DNA from: Candidatus Roizmanbacteria bacterium RIFCSPHIGHO2_01_FULL_39_8
Lineage (GTDB): Bacteria; Patescibacteriota; Microgenomatia; UBA1406; GWC2-37-13
Length of the DNA stretch: 5,282 bases
Reading direction: 5' to 3'
Assembly: GCA_001789355.1 (NCBI GenBank)
Contig: MFZI01000034.1
Span: 6,647-11,928 of the forward strand
In this document: piece after piece, positions 1-5,282 of the stretch
Layout of the letters: each line of letters opens with the position of its first letter
Position numbering within the stretch: position 1 is the stretch's first letter
Translations under genes and position numbers: made by a program
The notes under the pieces: generated by a model
What the model was told of the DNA's origin: nothing
What the model saw: only the letters and a program-made list of their open reading frames with translations
The model's database searches: none

Positions 1-548
1 CTCAATAAATCTTCTTCAGTGTAGTCTCCAACCAAAGCCAACGCAAACTCATCCCCTCCATATCTCCCTACCTCGACACGAATATTTCTGCCCGCAAACT
101 GCTTTTTTAATCTCTCTACCTCTTCGGTAAGGCTTTCAGCTACTTTACCTAACATATAGTCTGCGGCATTATAGTTTTCGAACTTAGTCGCATCTGCATC
201 ACGAAGATTCTCTAAATCAAGCATTAAGAAAGTTCTTTTGACAATGGGGCGAAACTGTTTTACATCTGCGGTATCTGCGCTTACCTCATCAATAAAAGAA
301 TTTCGCTGAAACATTTTTACCGGCGGCGCAGTGAAAAACTCAGCTTTTTCGGTAAGACCTGGTGGATCGTATCTATATTTTGCACCTTTTGCCAACCGCA
401 TTTCATGCGTATACTTGTCTATAAACGTTTGGGCCCGTTGTTTATTCTCTATTTTATCTATAAGCTGTGTCAATCTTCTTCTTGATGAGCCAGAAAATTG
501 ACCTTGATCTGGATGAATGGAAGGAAGTGCATCTGTAGGTTCTTGCAT
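1..548 (-). CDS. GGDEF-domain protein, 5' part (C-terminus beyond the left window edge)
   Basis: The visible 182 codons encode a soluble protein with no signal peptide or membrane segment. Residues 1-100 are a polar, charged N-terminal region that I do not recognise. From about residue 105 a GGDEF fold follows: strand FLMLDLENL (107-115) with the metal-ligand Asp at 111, helix ADYMLGKVAESL (129-140), then RYGGDEFALAL with the GGDEF signature at 164-168. GGDEF proteins typically condense two GTP into cyclic di-GMP in the cytoplasm. The signature is intact, but flanking positions deviate: the usual FKxxND stretch reads LRDADA, the usual GHxxGD reads YNAAD, and no RxxD inhibitory site precedes the signature (NIRV at that spot). 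Activity is therefore uncertain and it could be a degenerate or specialised GGDEF. The ATG at 546-548 is the first possible start, because an in-frame TGA lies two codons upstream. An AGGA abuts the ATG too closely for a normal ribosome binding site. It is divergent from the transketolase. The domain call is firm; the role is not. Confidence 0.87.
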   Translation of the reverse strand, partial: MQEPTDALPSIHPDQGQFSGSSRRRLTQLIDKIENKQRAQTFIDKYTHEMRLAKGAKYRYDPPGLTEKAEFFTAPPVKMFQRNSFIDEVSADTADVKQFRPIVKRTFLMLDLENLRDADATKFENYNAADYMLGKVAESLTEEVERLKKQFAGRNIRVEVGRYGGDEFALALVGDYTEEDLL

Positions 549-568
549 TCCTCATTTTATCACGTGGA

Positions 569-574
569 AGTATA
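569..574 (-). promoter_or_regulatory. Weak -10 candidate for the GGDEF gene
   Basis: Read on the minus strand this is TATACT, one mismatch from the TATAAT consensus. It would place the transcript start near 562 and leave a leader of about 14 bases before the ATG at 548. No convincing TTGACA-like -35 lies 16-18 bases upstream. A second AT-rich candidate, TAAAAT, sits closer to the gene and would give a nearly leaderless message. This is sequence resemblance only. Confidence 0.22.
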
Positions 575-579
575 TTCTT

Positions 580-608
580 TTGACTTGTATGAAGCTTTTA
601 CAAATAAT
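580..608 (+). promoter_or_regulatory. Sigma70-type promoter candidate for the transketolase
   Basis: TTGACT (580-585) matches the -35 consensus at five of six positions. After a spacer of exactly 17 bases, AATAAT (603-608) matches the -10 consensus at five of six. Transcription would begin near 615, leaving a leader of about 18 bases before the proposed GTG start at 633. The promoter lies in the only non-coding gap of the window, between two divergent genes, which supports it. It also argues that the open frame upstream of 633 is not part of the protein. No operator-like palindrome is convincing here. Confidence 0.45.
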
Positions 609-632
609 TCTTGGATTTGGTACACTTGTGGA

Positions 633-2711
633 GTGAAAAAATTATCATACTTACCGTCTATCTCTAAGTTGCTTCGCTATGATATTCTCACCTCAACTAC
701 TGCTGCAGGGTCAGGACATCCAACCTCTTCCCTTTCTGCTGTTGAACTGATGTCAACTCTTTTTTTTGGGGGTTTTCTGAAATACGATATTCGCAACCCG
801 CAATCTTTTTTAAATGACAGGATTATTTTTTCCAAAGGCCACGCCTCACCCCTTGTTTACTCCTTATATCATGCAGCAGGAGTCATATCATATGATGAAC
901 TGTTAACCCTTAGAAAATTCGATTCTGTCCTTGAAGGACACCCCACTCCCCGATTCAAATATATCGACGTTTCAACCGGTTCTCTTGGGCAAGGTCTTTC
1001 AGTTGGGGTAGGAATGGCCCTGGGGATAAAACTCAAATTCGAAGCACGAAGTTCGAAACTCGAAACAAATTCTAATATTAAAAATTCAAATTACCAAAAC
1101 GTTTCGGATTCCGATATTCGAATTTCGGATTTAAAACAAAAACTTCCCAAAGTTTTTGTTTTATTAGGCGATTCTGAAATGGCTGAAGGCCAGGTGTGGG
1201 AAGCGATGGAAATCGCATCATATTACAAACTCAGTAATCTTATCGCAATCCTTGATGTCAATCGACTGGGGCAAAGGGGCGAAACAATGCTTGGTTGGAA
1301 CCTCGAGACCTATGCAAAACGTGTCGAAGCTTTTGGTTGGAAAGCAGTGATAGTGAAAGATGGAAATGATTTAAAACAAGTTTATAAAACATACGAGTCA
1401 ATCATCGGTGATGAGTCAAGAGCTCCTATCATGGTTATCGCTAAAACTATCAAAGGAAAAGGAGTCTCCTTCCTGGAGAATAAAGACGGATGGCATGGGA
1501 AGGCAGTACCAAAAGAACAATTACAGGAAGCGCTTGATGAGCTGGGAGAAGTAGACCTTAACGTAAGAGGGAAAATACAATTTCCTAAAGCTCAAATCTC
1601 AAAACTCAAAGATCAAAACAAAATCTCAAATCTTAAATCTATAAACTATAAACTACAAACTACGAATTATGAACTTGGTTCTCTTGTTGCTACCCGAGAA
1701 GCATATGGAGAAGCTCTTACTGCTCTTGGAGAAATGGATGAAAGAATCGTTGCCCTTGACGCCGAGACTTCTAATTCTACCTACGCAGATAAGTTCGGGA
1801 AAAGATTTCCTCAAAGATTTTTTGAAATGTTTATCGCAGAACAGAATATGATTTCTGCCGCGCTTGGGATGTCGAAACAAGGATATATTCCTTTCGCTTC
1901 ATCGTTCGCAGCCTTTCTCACCAGAGCGTTTGATCAGATCAGGATGTCTCAATATTCTCGACCGAATATAAAAATTGTCGGTTCACACGCGGGTGTTTCG
2001 ATTGGTTCTGATGGCCCGTCCCAGATGGCTCTCGAGGATCTGGCTATGATGAGGAGTGTACTTCACAGCATCGTTTTTTATCCATCAGACGCAACGTCGA
2101 CTTTTAGACTGACAGAAATAATGGCAAAGACTGCCGGATTGTTTTACATGCGAACCACCAGAGAAAAAACTCCGATACTTTACAAACACGATGAAACATT
2201 TAAAATTGCGGGGTCAAAACTACTTCGCCAAAGCCCTCAGGATGTAGCGGTTGTTTTTGCAGCGGGAATTACAGTACACGAGGCATTAAAAGCGGCGGAT
2301 GAGTTGAAAGAAGAGCGAATTTCCATATGTATTGTTGACCTTTATTCTCTTAAACCCATTGATGAAAAAACGATTCGCGAGCAGGCAAAGAAATGTAGAA
2401 ATATTATCGTCGTTGAAGATCACTACCTGTATGGTGGAATCGGAGAAGCAGTCCTTACTGCATTAAACTCGAATACCAAAGCACGAAATCCGAGACAAAT
2501 TCAAAATCTAAATGATAAAAATTCTAAACAAAAAGGTTTTGAACATTTGGATTTGAGAAATTCTAATATTGTTTCGAGTTTCGATATTCGAATTTCGAAT
2601 TTTGTTCACCTATGCGTACGTAAGCTTCCTCGCTCCGGCACGCCTGAAGAGCTTCTTGCGTATGAGGAGATCAATGCTGCTGCGATCATAAAAGCAGTAA
2701 AAAGTTTATAG
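633..2711 (+). CDS. tkt: Transketolase, both halves in one chain, with three repeat-derived inserts
   Basis: Transketolase moves two-carbon ketol units between sugar phosphates in the non-oxidative pentose phosphate pathway, using thiamine diphosphate (TPP) and a divalent metal in the cytoplasm. Numbered from the GTG (692 aa), the TPP half shows GSGHP (His29), SKGH (His70), TGSLGQG (115-121), the metal/TPP motif GDS...VN (Asp180, Asn210) and WHGK (His288). The second half begins VATREAYGEAL (about 352) and carries FIAEQNM with catalytic Glu403, SHAGVSIGSDG (451-461) and YMRTTRE. The C-terminal domain ends in VRKLPRSGTPEELL. In many archaea and bacteria these halves are separate genes. Three low-complexity inserts, at about residues 135-167, 314-347 and 612-657, add roughly 113 aa; without them the protein is about 580 aa, close to the normal size. 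All key motifs survive. The frame is open from 498, but residues before 633 do not resemble the family, overlap the GGDEF gene and precede the promoter. The GTG at 633 leaves a normal 25-residue N-terminal helix before GSGHP. No well-spaced Shine-Dalgarno is seen. Confidence 0.93.
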   Translation: MKKLSYLPSISKLLRYDILTSTTAAGSGHPTSSLSAVELMSTLFFGGFLKYDIRNPQSFLNDRIIFSKGHASPLVYSLYHAAGVISYDELLTLRKFDSVLEGHPTPRFKYIDVSTGSLGQGLSVGVGMALGIKLKFEARSSKLETNSNIKNSNYQNVSDSDIRISDLKQKLPKVFVLLGDSEMAEGQVWEAMEIASYYKLSNLIAILDVNRLGQRGETMLGWNLETYAKRVEAFGWKAVIVKDGNDLKQVYKTYESIIGDESRAPIMVIAKTIKGKGVSFLENKDGWHGKAVPKEQLQEALDELGEVDLNVRGKIQFPKAQISKLKDQNKISNLKSINYKLQTTNYELGSLVATREAYGEALTALGEMDERIVALDAETSNSTYADKFGKRFPQRFFEMFIAEQNMISAALGMSKQGYIPFASSFAAFLTRAFDQIRMSQYSRPNIKIVGSHAGVSIGSDGPSQMALEDLAMMRSVLHSIVFYPSDATSTFRLTEIMAKTAGLFYMRTTREKTPILYKHDETFKIAGSKLLRQSPQDVAVVFAAGITVHEALKAADELKEERISICIVDLYSLKPIDEKTIREQAKKCRNIIVVEDHYLYGGIGEAVLTALNSNTKARNPRQIQNLNDKNSKQKGFEHLDLRNSNIVSSFDIRISNFVHLCVRKLPRSGTPEELLAYEEINAAAIIKAVKSL
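1035..1132 (+). repeat. Palindromic heptamer-based insert 1 inside the transketolase
   Basis: Two 32-base arms, 1035-1066 and 1101-1132, form an ungapped imperfect inverted repeat (23 of 32 positions pair) around a 34-base AT-rich loop. The arms are chains of 7-base units such as ATTCGAA, GCACGAA, GTTCGAA and ACTCGAA on the left, and TTTCGGA, TTCCGAT and ATTCGAA on the right. The segment encodes about 33 residues, rich in Asn and Ser and including DIRIS. It lies between MALGIKL and KVFVLLGDS, where relatives have only a short loop just before the TPP-binding strand. It shares arm sequence, the 13-mer AAATTCTAATATT and reading phase with the insert at 2465-2602. It is in frame and leaves the flanking motifs intact. 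Confidence 0.8.
1572..1674 (+). repeat. Heptanucleotide array insert 2 at the transketolase domain junction
   Basis: From 1591 the segment is a degenerate tandem array with a 7-base period. The first units are CTCAAAT-like (1591-1618 and 1625-1638). After one-base slips the units become TAYRAAY, five in a row from 1640 to 1674, starting with two exact TATAAAC copies. The stretch 1572-1590 is similar AT-rich sequence without clear units. The segment encodes about 34 residues with a visible 7-residue echo (NYKLQTT, then NYELGS). It sits in the linker between the TPP half and the pyrimidine half, so it probably does not disturb folding. Its CTCAAAT unit recurs on the coding strand of the ATPase insert at 4017-4067. 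Confidence 0.75.
2465..2602 (+). repeat. Palindromic heptamer-based insert 3 inside the transketolase
   Basis: Outer arms 2465-2496 and 2571-2602 pair at 21 of 32 positions without gaps. An inner pair near 2499-2515 and 2544-2560 extends the hairpin. The right arm is a run of 7-base units (TTTCGAG, TTTCGAT, ATTCGAA, TTTCGAA) whose phase continues back to 2537. The 138 bases encode about 46 residues, including KARNPRQ and FDIRISNF, inserted between GEAVLTAL and VHLCVRKLPRSG, which are adjacent or nearly so in relatives. The hairpin ends coincide with the edges of the non-homologous protein segment. It is a longer relative of the insert at 1035-1132, with the DIRIS codons in the same reading phase. 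Confidence 0.82.
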
Positions 2712-5276
2712 CATTCTTTTCAAAATCCTTATCCAAACAAGAATAAGTGAAGCGGCAATGATATAGCCGATGAAGGTCGAACCTGAAACAGAGGAGATCT
2801 TAAAAACCGACGCCAATCTTTCGCTGTGAACAATGACAAACTGCAAAATAAAAGGAACAATAAATGCTACCAGGAATATGCCCCGTTTCAATTTATTCAA
2901 ATTTTTAAGCACCGAATGGTGAGACAACCAAAGGTCAACAAAAATGAATGACTGAATGAGGGCTAACACGGAGAAAGCTGCTGTCCTTCGGTAAAGATCC
3001 GTACCTCTGAAAATAAAATATGAGGCTATTACCATGCAGGTAGCAAGCAAGCCTACAAGAAAAATATACTTTTTGTTGCGGGAGTCCAACAACTCCATTT
3101 CTTTTTTTGGTTGGTCATTCATTACGCTGTCGTCTTTTGGAGAAAATGCGAGAGCTAAAGCCGGTACTCCGTCTGTCACCAGATTAATATACAGTAGTTG
3201 AATTGCGAAAAAGAGATTTGGAATTCCTATAATGAGTCCAATTACCAGTGCGAGTGCCTCTGATACATTGCAGGAAAGAAGATAGGTTATGGCATTTTTC
3301 AAATTTTTAATGATATTCCTCCCCTCTTCTACTGCATTGACTATTGTGGCAAAGTTATCATCAGTGATAACCATATCGGCCGTTTCTCGCGCAACATCAG
3401 TACCGATTAATCCCATCGCGACCCCGACATCAGCTTGTTTAAGCGCAATCGCATCATTTACTCCATCCCCTGTCACCGCTACTATTTCTCCCAACTCTTG
3501 GTAAAGTTTGACTATACGGGCTTTGTGAAAAGGAGTGGTACGCGCAAAGATCTTGACACTGGGTAGCTTTTCCAATAAATCTTTGTCTGAATATTCTTCA
3601 AGTTGTTTTCCTGTCAAGATCTCCTCGTTCTCTTTAATAAAGCCTGTGGATACTCCTATCGCTTCAGCCGTGACTTCATTGTCTCCGGTGATCATGACCG
3701 CTTTAATCCCTGCACGTTTAGCTTTGGCTAGTGCCTCTAAAACTTCAGGTCTTGGCGGATCGTGGATGGCAACCATGCCTAAAAAAGTCAGATCGTCGCT
3801 AGTTAGTTGGTTAGTCAGTTCATTACTCATCTTTGAAGGAGAGGTATTTTTATAGGCGAAGGCTAAGACTCGAAGTCCCTTTTTTGCCCACGCATGCATG
3901 ATGTTCTCGATGTTTTTAGTCTCATTCGGCGTGAGTTTCTCGATTTTTTCTCCAACTTGGTAATATTTTGAAATCTCTAAAATAGACTCAGGTGCGCCCT
4001 TACTAAAGAGTATTTTGGAATTTGAGATTTGAGATTTGTTTGGAAATTGGTTATTGGAAATTGGGAATTTCTCAACAAGTACTGTCATCCGTTTTGTCAC
4101 ACTGTCAAAAGGAACCTCGTCTACTACTTTCCATTCTTTTCTTACCATTTCAGGAATGAGACCCATCTTTTGGCCTAAGAATAATAATGCTCCTTCTGTT
4201 GGATCTCCCAAGACATCATACTGATCGTGATCGTGGACGAAAACTAGGCTTGCTGTCGAGCAAAGAATTCCATCTAAAAGCATCTTCGAGAATGGATGGT
4301 TTGAAAGAGAAGGAGGTTTTGATTCTTTGTATAGCTTGTCGTCGACGTAAAGCTCGCTCACTTTCATTTTATTTGTGGTAAGAGTTCCTGTCTTATCAGT
4401 CGCAATAAGCGTAATACTACCAAGCGCCTCAATTGCGGATAATTTACGAATAATTGCTTTTTTGTTCGCCATCTCCTTCACTCCTATGGCAAGTGTAATA
4501 GTCATTACTGCGGGTAATCCCTCAGGAACTACCGCAACAGCCAATGAAATCGCAAGTAGAAAAGCCGGGAAGTAAGTCGACCCCTGTAGTAAAGAGAGTA
4601 CAAAGACAACAAAAGATATACTGATACCGAGTATTCCAATCGCTTTGGAAAGTGACTCTAGCTTTTTTTGTAAGGGTGTCTTTGAATCTTCGATCATTTC
4701 TATTCCTTTAGCTATCTCGCCAAATTTACTTTCCATTCCCGTTCTCGTTACTTTTGCGAAACCGCGGCCCCTGACAACAATGGTTCCCATAAATAAGTCC
4801 TCTTTGTTTTTTTTCGTCACAGGGAGGGACTCTCCGGTGAGCGCAGATTCATTCACCATCAAGTTTTTTTCCTCCACGACATTGGCATCGGCTGGTATTT
4901 TCACTCCTTCCTCGATGAAGAAAACATCTCCGGGTACAAGATATTTACTATCTATCTCTATTTCCTTTCCATCTCGTAAGACTCTGATTTTAGTAATTGT
5001 CATTTTTTTAAGAAGTTGGATTGCAGCTTCTGCCTTACTTTCCTGATAGAGTCCAAATAAGGCGTTCAAAACTACTATAGAAAGTATCAAACTACCATCT
5101 ACTGGCTCATGGATGAGGAAGGATATGAAAGCTGCCGCCAGAAGAAGAATAGTTAAAAAGTTATTAAATTGTTCAATAAATTTAATGAAGATGTTCTTTT
5201 TCTTTCGCTCTGTTATTGTATTTAAGCCGTATTTAGTTAGTAATTCTTCAGCTTCTTTGGTGGTAAGTCCTGTCAT
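2706..5276 (-). CDS. P2-type cation-transporting ATPase (probable Ca2+ pump, SERCA/PMR1-like)
   Basis: This membrane pump uses ATP, through an aspartyl-phosphate intermediate, to export cations; Ca2+ is most likely. The 856 residues run: cytoplasmic N-terminus (GLTTKEAEELLTKYG), M1-M2 (about 38-78), actuator domain with TGES (147-150), M3-M4 (about 211-258) with PEGLP (251-255), the phosphorylation site DKTGTLT (Asp294), the nucleotide domain with KGAPE (426-430), then DPPR, TGDN (530-533), TGDGVND (602-608) and six more membrane segments (about 660-852). Ca2+-site residues of SERCA are present in M4 (Glu252), M5 (Asn670, Glu673) and M6 (Asn698, Thr701, Asp702). The M8 glutamate of SERCA is Gln775, so a single Ca2+ site is plausible. 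The usual NDAP reads NDAI. The nucleotide domain carries a repeat-derived insert (about 404-420) and a possible second one (484-493). The ATG at 5274-5276 gives a normal N-terminus, but no in-frame stop is visible before the window edge, so a slightly earlier start cannot be excluded. It converges on the transketolase with a 6-base overlap. Confidence 0.93.
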   Translation of the reverse strand: MTGLTTKEAEELLTKYGLNTITERKKKNIFIKFIEQFNNFLTILLLAAAFISFLIHEPVDGSLILSIVVLNALFGLYQESKAEAAIQLLKKMTITKIRVLRDGKEIEIDSKYLVPGDVFFIEEGVKIPADANVVEEKNLMVNESALTGESLPVTKKNKEDLFMGTIVVRGRGFAKVTRTGMESKFGEIAKGIEMIEDSKTPLQKKLESLSKAIGILGISISFVVFVLSLLQGSTYFPAFLLAISLAVAVVPEGLPAVMTITLAIGVKEMANKKAIIRKLSAIEALGSITLIATDKTGTLTTNKMKVSELYVDDKLYKESKPPSLSNHPFSKMLLDGILCSTASLVFVHDHDQYDVLGDPTEGALLFLGQKMGLIPEMVRKEWKVVDEVPFDSVTKRMTVLVEKFPISNNQFPNKSQISNSKILFSKGAPESILEISKYYQVGEKIEKLTPNETKNIENIMHAWAKKGLRVLAFAYKNTSPSKMSNELTNQLTSDDLTFLGMVAIHDPPRPEVLEALAKAKRAGIKAVMITGDNEVTAEAIGVSTGFIKENEEILTGKQLEEYSDKDLLEKLPSVKIFARTTPFHKARIVKLYQELGEIVAVTGDGVNDAIALKQADVGVAMGLIGTDVARETADMVITDDNFATIVNAVEEGRNIIKNLKNAITYLLSCNVSEALALVIGLIIGIPNLFFAIQLLYINLVTDGVPALALAFSPKDDSVMNDQPKKEMELLDSRNKKYIFLVGLLATCMVIASYFIFRGTDLYRRTAAFSVLALIQSFIFVDLWLSHHSVLKNLNKLKRGIFLVAFIVPFILQFVIVHSERLASVFKISSVSGSTFIGYIIAASLILVWIRILKRML
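3800..3820 (-). repeat. Possible small tetranucleotide-type insert in the ATPase
   Basis: On the coding strand this is a run of AACT-like four-base units (AACT, GACT, AACC, AACT, AACT) encoding ELTNQLT. It lies at about residues 486-492, in the variable stretch between LAFAYK and DLTFLG, where family members differ in length. The period is 4, not 7, so it differs from the other inserts. It is short and could be ordinary variable-loop sequence, so the call is tentative. Confidence 0.4.
4017..4067 (-). repeat. Heptamer-based insert in the ATPase nucleotide-binding domain
   Basis: On the coding strand the segment has an exact 11-base direct repeat, CCAATTTCCAA, twice with TAA between (plus-strand positions 4040-4050 and 4054-4064, period 14). 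This is followed by CTCAAAT-type heptamers (4021-4037). It encodes about 17 residues, FPISNNQFPNKSQISNS, between KRMTVLVEK and ILFSKGAPE. Family members normally have only a tight turn between these two strands of the nucleotide domain. The CTCAAAT unit is shared with the transketolase insert at 1572-1674, in each case on the coding strand although the two genes run in opposite directions. The insert is in frame and the adjacent KGAPE motif is intact. Confidence 0.75.
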
Positions 5277-5282
5277 CGATTT

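Noticed and set aside
561..566. CACGTG palindrome in the divergent intergenic region as an operator
   Set aside because: A single 6-base palindrome is expected by chance at this scale and no second half-site or longer symmetry surrounds it.
498..632. N-terminal extension of the transketolase frame back to the ATG at 498
   Set aside because: The 45 extra residues do not resemble the family, 498-548 is antisense to the GGDEF gene's first codons, and a good promoter lies at 580-608 inside the extension. The frame is open by chance.
1035..1132. Reading the inverted repeats as transcription terminators or a CRISPR array
   Set aside because: The hairpins are inside an open frame, are AT-rich with mismatches, and lack a following T-tract. 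There are no regularly spaced identical repeats with unique spacers.
1653..1880. 75-codon minus-strand frame and an overlapping 60-codon plus-strand frame within the transketolase
   Set aside because: Both lie in other frames of a strongly supported coding region containing the conserved ATREAYGEAL to IAEQNM stretch, and neither resembles a known protein.
2465..2602. Insertion sequence or transposon
   Set aside because: The segment encodes no transposase, no clear flanking target duplication is visible, and the host gene is uninterrupted. At most it is a non-autonomous element.
3289..5046. Several plus-strand frames of 62-133 codons opposite the ATPase
   Set aside because: They are antisense shadows of conserved ATPase motifs (TGDGVND, DKTGTLT, TGES regions) with low-complexity translations and no start context.

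Overview
The window holds three protein genes and almost no non-coding DNA. It suggests a bacterium with moderate-to-low GC content and a compact genome. A full-length transketolase built from archaeal-style halves, near-absent intergenic space and AT-rich repeats inserted into genes would fit a Candidate Phyla Radiation (Patescibacteria) lineage such as Microgenomates. That placement is inference from style, not proof. All three reading frames work with the standard code, with no need to recode TGA.

Layout: (i) 1-548, minus strand, the first 182 codons of a GGDEF-domain protein that runs off the left edge. (ii) 549-632, an 84-base divergent intergenic region with a good sigma70-type promoter for the rightward gene and a weak -10 candidate for the leftward gene. 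(iii) 633-2711, plus strand, a transketolase carrying both the TPP-binding half and the pyrimidine/C-terminal half in one chain. (iv) 2706-5276, minus strand, a P2-type cation-transporting (probably Ca2+) P-type ATPase, essentially complete. The transketolase and ATPase converge and overlap by 6 bases. No shared pathway is evident: one gene is probable signalling, one is non-oxidative pentose phosphate metabolism, one is ion export.

The most interesting signal is not a gene. The transketolase contains three extra AT-rich segments (1035-1132, about 1572-1674, 2465-2602), and the ATPase contains one clear segment (4017-4067) and one possible small one (3800-3820). All are in frame, sit where family members have only short loops, and encode low-complexity Asn/Ser/Lys/Ile-rich peptide. 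Two are imperfect inverted repeats with the same outer arms and the same encoded DIRIS peptide. The four clear segments are built largely from 7-base units. Because 7 is not divisible by 3, a heptamer array reads as one cyclic heptapeptide in every frame, so stop-free heptamers can enter genes in any phase without creating stops. This resembles in concept the Rickettsia palindromic elements that insert into coding genes, but the heptamer design looks distinct and deserves a genome-wide search.
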